Under the pieces are notes generated by a model. That model was not told the DNA's origin. It ran no database searches and saw only the letters and a list, made by a program, of their open reading frames with translations. This document shows positions 9,182 through 16,678 of a stretch of DNA of 64,000 nucleotides, piece by piece; the first letter of the stretch is position 1, and each line of letters opens with the position of its first letter. Both the position numbers and the translations under genes were made by a program. The stretch covers positions 217,996-281,995 of the forward strand of contig SMNH02000005.1 of assembly GCA_006383075.2 (NCBI GenBank). The letters are read 5' to 3'. This stretch comes from Kordia sp. TARA_039_SRF (GTDB lineage Bacteria > Bacteroidota > Bacteroidia > Flavobacteriales > Flavobacteriaceae).

Positions 9182-9523
9182 ATGAGTAAGAGAGACGAGC
9201 TAATTACAAAGTACGCGGCAGATTTAAAAGATAAATGTGGAGTAACGCCAGATATGGATTTGTTAACGAAAGTTACGATTGGTTGTGGACCAGCAATTTA
9301 TAACAAAGACGCTGCAACAGTTTCAGGTTCAGACGAATCGGAATTGGCTACAGTTAAAAATAATTTCTTAATCAAAAAATTAGGGCTTGCTGATACCGCA
9401 GATTTAGACAAAGCTATTGATGCTGTAATTGAGCAATATGGTCGCTCAAACAGAACAAAATATAGAGCTGTAGTATATTATTTATTGACAGTTCACTTTG
9501 GAAAAGAAGCAATCTACAACTAG
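9182..9523 (+). CDS. DUF2853 family protein
   Basis: This small soluble 113-residue protein belongs to the DUF2853 family. It opens with MSKRDELITKYAADLKDKCG and ends with a helical block, YRAVVYYLLTVHFGKE. There is no signal peptide or membrane segment, and no catalytic motif is visible. The family's function is unknown to me. It has its own -7 box and a strong terminator behind it, so it is a single-gene unit between menD and cvfB. Confidence 0.85.
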   Translation: MSKRDELITKYAADLKDKCGVTPDMDLLTKVTIGCGPAIYNKDAATVSGSDESELATVKNNFLIKKLGLADTADLDKAIDAVIEQYGRSNRTKYRAVVYYLLTVHFGKEAIYN

Positions 9524-9560
9524 TCAGATTGTAATTTAATACTATTATATATCCCTTTTG

Positions 9561-9593
9561 AAAGCACCATCTTTGTCACGATGGTGTTTTTTT
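9561..9593 (+). terminator. Terminator after the DUF2853 gene
   Basis: A GCACCATC / GATGGTG hairpin with an 8-nt loop is followed by a run of seven T. Confidence 0.88.
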
Positions 9594-9616
9594 ATGGAAA
9601 AACCTAAGATATAACG

Positions 9617-9624
9617 TACCTTTG
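9617..9624 (+). promoter_or_regulatory. Putative -7 box before the CvfB gene
   Basis: TACCTTTG fits TANNTTTG and ends 16 bp before the start codon, just after the preceding terminator. No -33 TTTG is evident. Confidence 0.35.
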
Positions 9625-9640
9625 ACCGAAATTGTAATAC

Positions 9641-10471
9641 ATGATTCATTTAGGACAACATAATACATTAGAGATTTTACGAGAAACGCCTCCTGGACTT
9701 TTTTTAGGTGATGATGAAGGGAATGAAATTTTGTTGCCCAACAAGTACGTGCCAGAAACCTTTGAAATAGGAGATAAAATCACTGTTTTTGCCTATTTGG
9801 ATAGTCACGAACGACCTGTAACAACTACGCTTAAACCATATACAAAAGTCAACGAGTTTGCACTCTTGCGAGTTACGGCGTTGAGCGATTATGGAGCTTT
9901 TTTAGATTGGGGATTGGAGAAAGATTTGTTTGTTCCGTTTAAAGAACAAGCGCGTGAAATGCAAGAAGGAAAATGGTATGTAGTGTATTGTTATTTGGAC
10001 GAAGAAACCAATCGCTTAGTAGCTTCTAGCAAGACAAATAAGTTTTTGAGTAACGAAGAATTGACTGTAGAAAAATTTGAAGAGGTCGATTTGATGGTTT
10101 CGCGTTTTACCGAATTAGGTGTAGAAATGATTATCAATCAACAACACAAAGGTTTGGTATACAACGACGAAATTTTTAGAGAATTAAAGCTAGGAGAGAA
10201 GCTAAAAGGCGTCGTAAAAAAAATTAGAGAAGACAATAAAATTGATCTTTCGCTGCAACAAATCGGATATAAAAACATCGAACCTTCTGCACAAATGGTA
10301 TTGGATGCATTGCAACAAAATGGCGGAACTTTACCATTACACGATAAAAGCAATCCAGAAGAGATTAAAAGACGCTTGAATATGAGCAAAAAAAGCTTTA
10401 AAAAAGCCATTGGAAGCTTATACAAGCAACAGCAAATCATCATCAAATCGGATGGAATTGAGTTGAAATAA
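9641..10471 (+). CDS. S1 RNA-binding protein, CvfB family
   Basis: This 276-residue cytoplasmic RNA-binding protein carries several S1-like OB-fold repeats, for example LLRVTALSDYGAFLDWGLEKD (split across residues 77-98) and GEKLKGVVKKIREDNKIDLS. A C-terminal winged helix-turn-helix (NMSKKSFKKAIGSLYKQQQI) completes the CvfB architecture. CvfB proteins affect gene expression after transcription in Firmicutes; the target here is unknown. It is convergent with the LamG lipoprotein gene, only 23 bp away, with no clear terminator between. Confidence 0.88.
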   Translation: MIHLGQHNTLEILRETPPGLFLGDDEGNEILLPNKYVPETFEIGDKITVFAYLDSHERPVTTTLKPYTKVNEFALLRVTALSDYGAFLDWGLEKDLFVPFKEQAREMQEGKWYVVYCYLDEETNRLVASSKTNKFLSNEELTVEKFEEVDLMVSRFTELGVEMIINQQHKGLVYNDEIFRELKLGEKLKGVVKKIREDNKIDLSLQQIGYKNIEPSAQMVLDALQQNGGTLPLHDKSNPEEIKRRLNMSKKSFKKAIGSLYKQQQIIIKSDGIELK

Positions 10472-10494
10472 GTTGTCTTTTTTAATCAAACAAT

Positions 10495-11226
10495 TTACTG
10501 TTCATATAAAAACGATACAAATTTTGTAGATTTAGCTTTATTGTAAATTCGGATATCGTCAATACTTCCGCTAAACGGACGCTTTCCGTCACCATTATTT
10601 CCAATTAGTAAAGGCAATGTTGAGGTAGCAATGTCACCTTTAATATATTTCATCAACGCAGGTTTTCCGTTAATGTATAAATACATGGTTTCATCTTTTA
10701 GCGTACACGTAATCATGTACCACCTGTCCTTTTCATAATCAAATTTGCGCAATTCGTGCATAATTCCGTATGGCGCAATGGTAAAAATGATGTCGTTGGT
10801 TACTACTTCTTCGTCTTCAAAAGGAGCGTATCCAATGGAAATTCCGTATGCAGCTATATTTTTAGAAGCATCTGAAATGTTTTTATATAAAACTTGTTGC
10901 AAATGTGCAGCATCGGTTTTAAGCCATAAATTGATGGTAAACTCGTTGGTAAAATTCAAATGTTCATTTGCAGGAATACGAAGATGATCGTCACTACCAT
11001 CAAATTCATACGCAAAATTAGCAGTCCCAAAACGGTCAAAAGTAGTGCGAGCGCCTACGTTTTGGGCGTTAACTCTGTACGGACTTAAATCGTTCGTATT
11101 TCCGTCGAGCGGATAATAGGCTACTAGACTTTCATTCAAATCAAATTGCGGTTCATCTTCTTCAATGCTACAACTACTAAGGGCAAAAACGATAGCTAAA
11201 CAGCTACAAAGGAACTTGGTTTTCAT
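10495..11226 (-). CDS. LamG-domain lipoprotein
   Basis: This is an exported lipoprotein with one concanavalin A-like LamG/laminin-G_3 jelly-roll domain, as in many Bacteroidota surface proteins that bind sugars or matrix. I place the start at 11226 because the peptide then begins MKTKFLCSCLAIVFALSSCS, a signal with lipobox LSSC; an upstream frame extension adds 16 residues without a signal function. The mature part has the LamG hallmarks YYPLDGNTNDLS, FDGSDDHLRIP, WYMITCTLK and GSIDDIRIYNKA at the C terminus. The ligand is unknown. Confidence 0.85.
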   Translation of the reverse strand: MKTKFLCSCLAIVFALSSCSIEEDEPQFDLNESLVAYYPLDGNTNDLSPYRVNAQNVGARTTFDRFGTANFAYEFDGSDDHLRIPANEHLNFTNEFTINLWLKTDAAHLQQVLYKNISDASKNIAAYGISIGYAPFEDEEVVTNDIIFTIAPYGIMHELRKFDYEKDRWYMITCTLKDETMYLYINGKPALMKYIKGDIATSTLPLLIGNNGDGKRPFSGSIDDIRIYNKAKSTKFVSFLYEQ

Positions 11227-11328
11227 GTGGAATCGGTTTTTGTTGATGTATGTTTTTACGATTTTACTCGCCACAAAAATGATACCAAATGAAAAAAATA
11301 ATTGTCGAGCTGAAAATAAATAAGCGTT

Positions 11329-12450
11329 TTACAACCCTAATTTAGCGCGTAATGCTTTTGGTAGCGCATCTTTATGCACCATTACCGAAATTGTTTTGAG
11401 TTTGAAAAAAGCTTCGCTCATGTGTACATGTCCGTCGTTTGGAATACGCTTTGTATTGCTTCCCCACGAATTTTTCACACGAAAATAATCATTTCCATTT
11501 TGGTCTTTTGCCAATCCTGTGATGTGCATTAAATGGTCGTCTGTAGTGGTGTAATTTTCAAATTCTTGCTGACGAAATGCAGCTGTAATTGTTTTTTCGT
11601 TGCGAATTTCTGCTGAAAAATCTTTTTTACTATTCACCGCTTTTTCAGGAATGGTTGCTACGGCATATTTTGCCGAAAAAGTTGATTCCGAAACGTCGCA
11701 ATCCAATTCAACAGTATAGCCAGTTTTTAAAGCATTTTTTGTTGCTGCGACCAATTCGTCTAAAGTCACATTATAAAAACTTCCGTTAGAAAAATTATCA
11801 GGAATGTTTAAAATAAACGAAGTATAATACGGTTGATGCGTAAACGAAGTCAAGGTCACATACTCATCAGGATTGATTTTGGTCATTTTCAAAAATGATT
11901 GCGGCGTATAGGTTTTGCCTTCATAGGTAAACGAAGTTGGACGTTTTCCTAAATAGACATCTAAGACATTTTCAATGGCAGACTTCCAATTTGGCGATAA
12001 TTTTCCTGCTGGATTTTTAATATAAACGTTCAACATGGCTTTTAAAACAGACACCATTTCTGAGTGATTGTGTCTTTCTTGCAACGCTTGCAAACCAGAA
12101 TACGCACTATTGGGAACCAATCCGTGTGACTTTACCGAATTCATCACATCGTGCGCCAATCCGCCTTCGCTAAATTGTGCTTTTCCTTGTCGCATCACAT
12201 AATTCCATGCTTTTTTCGGATAGGTATTTCGCACCGTAAACATTTCTGAAATATCAATCTGTTTTCCCGTTAAACGGATAATTTCAGATTCCAAAAAAGA
12301 AGACGCCGAAAAACTCCAACAAGTTCCTGTATTTCCTTGACTGATAACGGGAGTTGCTTCCAAATCTACCGTAGTGGTAAATTCATAATCTTGTGCAAAA
12401 GCGGTCAATGAGAAACAGGCTAAAAACGCGGATAAAAGTAATTTTTTCAT
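11329..12450 (-). CDS. Papain-family (C1) cysteine peptidase, exported
   Basis: This is a papain-like cysteine peptidase related to the bleomycin-hydrolase/aminopeptidase C group, with signal peptide MKKLLLSAFLACFSLTAFAQ. I use the ATG at 12450; an upstream alternative start adds 8 residues. The active-site cysteine is in QGNTGTCWSFSASSF, the histidine in DHLMHITGLAK and the asparagine in RVKNSWGSNTKR. The protein is predicted to act in the periplasm or outside the cell, unlike cytoplasmic PepC. It is divergent from menB, with 92 bp between the start codons. Confidence 0.88.
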   Translation of the reverse strand: MKKLLLSAFLACFSLTAFAQDYEFTTTVDLEATPVISQGNTGTCWSFSASSFLESEIIRLTGKQIDISEMFTVRNTYPKKAWNYVMRQGKAQFSEGGLAHDVMNSVKSHGLVPNSAYSGLQALQERHNHSEMVSVLKAMLNVYIKNPAGKLSPNWKSAIENVLDVYLGKRPTSFTYEGKTYTPQSFLKMTKINPDEYVTLTSFTHQPYYTSFILNIPDNFSNGSFYNVTLDELVAATKNALKTGYTVELDCDVSESTFSAKYAVATIPEKAVNSKKDFSAEIRNEKTITAAFRQQEFENYTTTDDHLMHITGLAKDQNGNDYFRVKNSWGSNTKRIPNDGHVHMSEAFFKLKTISVMVHKDALPKALRAKLGL

Positions 12451-12542
12451 AAAAAAGGAAGTGTTTACAAACAAGAATTTGAACCTCGAAATTCTTGAAA
12501 ACTGTACAAAATGAATTATTTTTACGCAAAATACTAAAAACT

Positions 12543-13382
12543 ATGAGTAAACCAAACTGGAAAACGGTAAAAGAATACGACGATATCACCTATAAAAAAG
12601 CCGATGGCGTGGCGCGAATTGCCTTTAACAGACCTGATGTGCGAAACGCGTTTCGTCCGCACACGACAAGCGAATTGTTAGATGCTTTTAAAGATGCACA
12701 TGAAGATGTGAATATTGGTGTGGTTTTACTATCTGCCGAAGGACCATCTACCAAAGACGGCGTGTATTCTTTCTGTAGTGGCGGCGACCAAAAAGCGCGC
12801 GGACATCAAGGATACGTTGGACAAGACGGATATCATAGATTGAATATTTTAGAAGTGCAACGCTTAATTCGTTTCATGCCAAAAGCCGTGATTGCAGTAG
12901 TGCCAGGTTGGGCAGTTGGTGGCGGACATAGTTTGCACGTGGTGTGCGATTTGACATTAGCAAGTAAAGAACACGCTATTTTTAAACAAACCGATGCAGA
13001 TGTTACCAGTTTTGATGCAGGTTATGGTTCGGCGTATTTAGCGAAAATGGTAGGACAGAAAAAAGCGCGTGAAATTTTCTTTTTGGGAAGAAACTACTCA
13101 GCGCAAGAGGCTTTTGAAATGGGCATGGTCAATGCGGTAATTCCTCATGATGAGTTAGAAGACACAGCGTTTGAATGGGCGCAAGAAATCTTGGCAAAAT
13201 CACCAACGTCTATTAAAATGTTGAAATTCGCAATGAATTTGACCGACGACGGAATGGTAGGACAACAAGTATTTGCAGGAGAAGCAACACGTTTAGCCTA
13301 TATGACAGACGAAGCCAAAGAAGGGCGCGATGCGTTCCTAGAAAAACGCAAGCCTAACTTTGAGAAAAAGTGGATTCCATAA
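12543..13382 (+). CDS. menB: 1,4-dihydroxy-2-naphthoyl-CoA synthase
   Basis: This crotonase-fold enzyme closes the naphthoquinone ring of o-succinylbenzoyl-CoA. I start at the ATG at 12543, giving 279 residues beginning MSKPNWKTVKEYDDITYKKA, the usual MenB N terminus; a frame extension to 12495 is not conserved-looking. Motifs are FNRPDVRNAFRP, CSGGDQKARG (about residue 76), the oxyanion segment GWAVGGGHSLHVVCD (about 122) and DAGYGSAYLAKMVG (about 158). It is followed directly by a 7-bp-period intergenic tract. Confidence 0.96.
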   Translation: MSKPNWKTVKEYDDITYKKADGVARIAFNRPDVRNAFRPHTTSELLDAFKDAHEDVNIGVVLLSAEGPSTKDGVYSFCSGGDQKARGHQGYVGQDGYHRLNILEVQRLIRFMPKAVIAVVPGWAVGGGHSLHVVCDLTLASKEHAIFKQTDADVTSFDAGYGSAYLAKMVGQKKAREIFFLGRNYSAQEAFEMGMVNAVIPHDELEDTAFEWAQEILAKSPTSIKMLKFAMNLTDDGMVGQQVFAGEATRLAYMTDEAKEGRDAFLEKRKPNFEKKWIP

Positions 13383-13615
13383 GTTGGTTGCTGGTTGTGG
13401 GTTGTCGGTGAAAACACTTTTAAATTTTACATTTTGAGTTTTACATTTTAAATTTCGTTATTCGTTATTCGTTATTCGTTATTCGTTATTCGTTATTCGT
13501 TATTCGTTATTCGTTATTCGTTATTTGTTATTCGTTATTCGCCACTTTTAACTCTTAACTTATCACTTTTTAACTTTGTTGCTGGTTATTGTTTATTGTG
13601 CTTTTGTCATCCAAT
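13383..13615 (+). repeat. 7-bp-period intergenic tract after menB
   Basis: Almost all of this interval can be cut into successive 7-mers: GGTTGCT, GGTTGTG, GGTTGTC; then ATTTTAC, ATTTTGA, GTTTTAC, ATTTTAA; then the pure TTCGTTA array (separate entry); then ACTTTTA, ACTCTTA, ACTTATC; then GTTGCTG, GTTATTG, TTTATTG. The + strand is T/G-rich, running away from menB. No protein-coding frame is present. Confidence 0.85.
13454..13541 (+). repeat. Tandem array of TTCGTTA, 12 copies
   Basis: Twelve consecutive 7-bp units TTCGTTA run from 13454 to 13537, and a partial TTCG follows. Only copy 11 differs (TTTGTTA). Confidence 0.97.
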
Positions 13616-13659
13616 ATTTCTTCAATACGTGCGTTTACAATGTATCTAATCCATAAATT

Positions 13660-14262
13660 ATGAAAAGATTCATCACTTGTTTACTATTGCTTTGTTTCTG
13701 TGTGGGAATTGCGCAAAACAACGAGCGTAAATTTGATATTGGATTTCACTATCCATTGTCTACAGGTGATAATTTTATGGTATTTGCGTATGATGGTTTA
13801 ATTGGATTGGACTTGCGTTATCAAGTTGCAGACACAAAGCTCATTTCTCCGAAAATTGCCTTTACGGCAGATTATTTCATTTACAATTTTGTAGAAGGTA
13901 TCAACGGCGGAGCACTGGTATTAAAACCTCGAATTATTGGAGAATTCAACATTAAGAAATTTGCGCGACTCAAACCGTTTGTGTTACTCGGATATGGTTT
14001 TTTTGAAACTTCTTTAAACACGGCAAATCGAAATTTTAGCTTTGGAAGTCCCAATCCGACAATTGAACCCAACGGCGAGCGATTCACCGATTCGCAAAAC
14101 GGCATCAATTGGGGATTTGGCGCGGCGTACGACGCTACCGAAAGCTTTTACATAGAAATCACTGCCGATTTCATCAAGCTAGATTTAGATGGCGACACCT
14201 CAGGAAATCGGTACAACGAGAACATTCATACGGTGAGTTTTGGGATTGGATTTCGATTTTGA
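13660..14262 (+). CDS. Outer-membrane beta-barrel protein
   Basis: This is a 200-residue exported protein with signal peptide MKRFITCLLLLCFCVGIAQ. The mature chain alternates polar and aromatic residues in short strands (LDLRYQVAD, GALVLKPRIIGEFNI, FVLLGYGFFETS, NWGFGAAYDA, FYIEITADFIKLDLDG) and ends in an aromatic residue (SFGIGFRF). This is typical of a small eight-strand OmpA/OprF-like barrel inserted by the BAM machinery. No ligand or enzyme motif is visible. It stands alone, with heptad tracts on both sides. Confidence 0.75.
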   Translation: MKRFITCLLLLCFCVGIAQNNERKFDIGFHYPLSTGDNFMVFAYDGLIGLDLRYQVADTKLISPKIAFTADYFIYNFVEGINGGALVLKPRIIGEFNIKKFARLKPFVLLGYGFFETSLNTANRNFSFGSPNPTIEPNGERFTDSQNGINWGFGAAYDATESFYIEITADFIKLDLDGDTSGNRYNENIHTVSFGIGFRF

Positions 14263-14270
14263 TTTTTTTG

Positions 14271-14347
14271 TTAGGTGTTAGGTGTTAGGTGTTAGGTGTT
14301 AGGTGTTAGGTGTTAGGTGTTAGGTGTTAGGTGTTAGGTCTTAGTCG
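14271..14347 (+). repeat. Tandem array of TTAGGTG
   Basis: Nine perfect TTAGGTG units are followed by TTAGGTC and the decayed unit TTAGTCG. Further T/G-rich heptads (CTTTGCT, TTTGTTT, TTTGTTA, TTCGTTT, TTTGTCG) continue to about 14390. The array starts 8 bp after the stop codon of the barrel gene. Confidence 0.97.
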
Positions 14348-14453
14348 CTTTGCTTTTGTTTTTTGTTATTCGTTTTTTGTCGATTCGTCTTGACTATTGA
14401 TTTCTATGACAAAAGTAATTCATTCTTAATGAGAGTTTTAGTCGTTTTATGGG

Positions 14454-14474
14454 AAGCTGAATCGAGTTCAGCTT
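14454..14474. repeat. Half copy of the 80-nt REP element
   Basis: The hairpin AAGCTGAA-TCGAG-TTCAGCTT is preceded by TTATGGG and followed by GACGAA. The flanks and the 8-5-8 geometry match the second hairpin of the elements at 21607-21686 and 54600-54679, while the stem sequence differs by paired changes. Confidence 0.75.
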
Positions 14475-14513
14475 GACGAAATACATTTTCAAATTGATAT
14501 ATAGAAAAAACGT

Positions 14514-14554
14514 CACTTCGAGTGGTTTTCGATAGAAAACTGTATCGAGAAGTG
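14514..14554. repeat. REP-like hairpin
   Basis: CACTTC (14514-14519) pairs with GAAGTG (14549-14554), and inside it GTTTTC pairs with GAAAAC. It resembles the stretch CACTCGAAGTGAC near 58160, so it is probably a member of another dispersed palindromic family. Confidence 0.55.
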
Positions 14555-14743
14555 CTTTAATTTTCCAAGCAATTCTGGATACAACTTTTCTTTATACATT
14601 CCAAAAAATCACTTGAATTGATAGTTTTTGTTTGTTTAGGTGTTTAAAAATTTATCAATTTATAATAAAAACGACGAAAAGCAGACAATAAACCAACAGC
14701 GAAGGGATTCTAAAAGCGTCAGCGCTCTAAAAGCGAAGCGCAT

Positions 14744-15562
14744 CTAATCCTCTTTTTTAATAACATACGTTTCCCAACCTTCATAATTACCGTTAAATTC
14801 TTTGGTAAGTTCAATAAGTTCGGAGGTGAATTTTAAAGTATTTTCAAGTGTTACGGAGTTGTCGCGTTGAAACTTAATTTCATAGGAATTTGTTCCTTTT
14901 TTGAGGTCTTTTTTGTGCGAAACGGTATAGTCCAATTTTTTGATGGCTTCTTCAAACAAATTCATGTCATTTTGTGATGAAAACACCGCGTAATGATCAA
15001 TCTGGCGGACAGCCAACACATCATCGCCCGCATTTTTAAGTTGAATCACCGTATCACGATTCGACATAAAGTTTAAAATTTCATCATTCGGATATAAAAA
15101 GTTGAGGTATAAATCCCACGCAGGATCTGACTTTACAAACACTTCATACTTTTCACCACGAAATTGATTTCTAAACAATTTGTCAATATGGCGTTCAATA
15201 TCAGACGCATCTTTTACATAATAATACTCAAAACGACTGCCATCATACATAAACGAACCCACATATTTACTATCTGAAACCGATTGCATTTTACTGTAAA
15301 TAGAATCTTTAATGCGGTACAATTTCTTCAATTTATTGCCGATTGGGAAATCACTTTCTTTTGTTACTCGGTATTTAATTTTCACATAAAAGAGAAAGTC
15401 GTAACCGTTAATCGGCGCTTTATCCACCAAATCCATTCGCAAATTTGTAGAACTCACACCTTTTTCCTGTTTGGCTTGATAGGTATTCCAAACTTGTGAC
15501 TCTTGCGCATGCAACATTCCAACCGAAAAAAACAATAAAAAAGTGCGGATAACAGTGTTCAT
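14744..15562 (-). CDS. Exported DUF695 / RraB-domain protein
   Basis: This is a 272-residue protein with signal peptide MNTVIRTFLLFFSVGMLHAQ. The middle resembles DUF695 (LRMDLVDKAPINGYDFLFYV, with PNDEILNFMSNRDTVIQLK towards residue 180). The C-terminal 85 residues look like an RraB domain (IDHYAVFSSQNDMNLFEEA, ending NGNYEGWETYVIK). RraB in Escherichia coli inhibits RNase E inside the cell, so an exported copy must do something else. The function is unknown; the domain call rests on recalled family patterns. Confidence 0.75.
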   Translation of the reverse strand: MNTVIRTFLLFFSVGMLHAQESQVWNTYQAKQEKGVSSTNLRMDLVDKAPINGYDFLFYVKIKYRVTKESDFPIGNKLKKLYRIKDSIYSKMQSVSDSKYVGSFMYDGSRFEYYYVKDASDIERHIDKLFRNQFRGEKYEVFVKSDPAWDLYLNFLYPNDEILNFMSNRDTVIQLKNAGDDVLAVRQIDHYAVFSSQNDMNLFEEAIKKLDYTVSHKKDLKKGTNSYEIKFQRDNSVTLENTLKFTSELIELTKEFNGNYEGWETYVIKKED

Positions 15563-15678
15563 GAATCAAAAATAAAACTTTTTTGCAATGTAAGTAAAAC
15601 TGAGAATTGCGCATAAAATTTAATAGAATATTAAGATGAAAAGCTTTTGAGCGTTTTTTCAGTACGTGTTTAAAATTG

Positions 15679-15686
15679 TATCTTTA
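15679..15686 (+). promoter_or_regulatory. Putative -7 box before menA
   Basis: TATCTTTA fits TANNTTTR, 62 bp before the menA start. The same octamer occurs before the CDGSH and dienoyl-CoA reductase genes. Confidence 0.35.
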
Positions 15687-15748
15687 CGGGATAATTGAAA
15701 ATGTAATGCTTCACATTTTTTTGAAGTAGTTGATTTAAAATTTTATAC

Positions 15749-16669
15749 ATGATTAAACCTTGGCTTGCCGCTGCACGATTGCGAACGTTGCCTTTATCGA
15801 TTTCAGGAATTATTGTGGGTTGTTCGTTAGCCAATTTTACAACAGCAAGTATTGAAAATGCTATATCTCCAGCGTTTCAAAAAAGTTACTGGATTTTTAT
15901 ACTTTCTATTCTAACTACAACAGGCTTTCAAGTGTTATCAAATTTTGCCAACGATTATGGCGATGGCATTCGCGGAACAGATGCCGATAGAGAAGGTGAA
16001 CAACGTATGGTCGCTTCAGGGATTATATCGCCAAAGCAGATGAAAAACGCCATGATTCTTACCGCAATTATCACATTAATGTTAGCGTTAGCCGTAATTT
16101 ATGTTGCGTTTGGAAATGAAAACTTCAGCTATTCGATTTTGTTTTTCTTTTTAGGAATTACGGCGATTATTGCAGCTGTGAAGTATACGGTTGGAAAAAG
16201 CGCCTATGGATATTCCGGTTTGGGCGATGTTTTTGTATTTCTCTTTTTTGGATGGTTGAGTGTGGTTGGAAGCTACTTTTTATACACTAAATCGTTGAAT
16301 TTTGATATTTTCCTGCCTGCAACTGCTGTTGGATTGCTAAGTACTGCAGTTTTAAATCTCAATAACATGCGCGATCGCATCAAAGATAAATCGCATGGAA
16401 AAAATACTTTGGTGGTTAAAATCGGAAGTCAGAACGCAAAAAAGTACCATTACGCATTGATTGTTGGAGCATTTTTAATCACGCTTTGGTATATTCTTAG
16501 AAACTATCATTCGCCTACACAATTCATCGTTTTTCTAGCTTTTATTCCGCTTGTGATGAATATGATTGTAGTGGCAAAAAATATCATTCTCAAAGAACTA
16601 GACTCAGAACTAAAAAAAGTAGCACTGAGTACATTTTTATTCGCGATTTTGTTCGCAATTTTTAATTAA
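15749..16669 (+). CDS. menA: 1,4-dihydroxy-2-naphthoate polyprenyltransferase
   Basis: This UbiA-family membrane enzyme attaches the polyprenyl tail to DHNA, giving demethylmenaquinone. The 306 residues contain about eight or nine hydrophobic helices. The prenyl-diphosphate-binding Asp motif is NDYGDGIRGTDADREG (about residue 68), and a second acidic loop is NNMRDRIKDKSHGKNT (about 205). Length and motifs are normal for MenA. Its stop is 9 bp before an exported protein of unknown function, so the two are probably co-transcribed. Confidence 0.95.
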   Translation: MIKPWLAAARLRTLPLSISGIIVGCSLANFTTASIENAISPAFQKSYWIFILSILTTTGFQVLSNFANDYGDGIRGTDADREGEQRMVASGIISPKQMKNAMILTAIITLMLALAVIYVAFGNENFSYSILFFFLGITAIIAAVKYTVGKSAYGYSGLGDVFVFLFFGWLSVVGSYFLYTKSLNFDIFLPATAVGLLSTAVLNLNNMRDRIKDKSHGKNTLVVKIGSQNAKKYHYALIVGAFLITLWYILRNYHSPTQFIVFLAFIPLVMNMIVVAKNIILKELDSELKKVALSTFLFAILFAIFN

Positions 16670-16678
16670 AACTCATTA

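Larger units (their letters stand above)
14263..14743. other. Convergent intergenic region rich in repeats
   Basis: These 481 bp between the barrel gene (+) and the DUF695/RraB gene (-) contain the TTAGGTG array, further heptads to about 14395, a half copy of the 80-nt REP element (14454-14474), a second hairpin with CACTTC/GAAGTG arms (14514-14554), and near the right end AGCGTCAGCG and AGCGAAGCG units. No coding frame is supported. Confidence 0.75.

Noticed and set aside
13454..13541. CRISPR array
   Set aside because: The units are 7 bp, head to tail and without spacers, and no cas genes are present.
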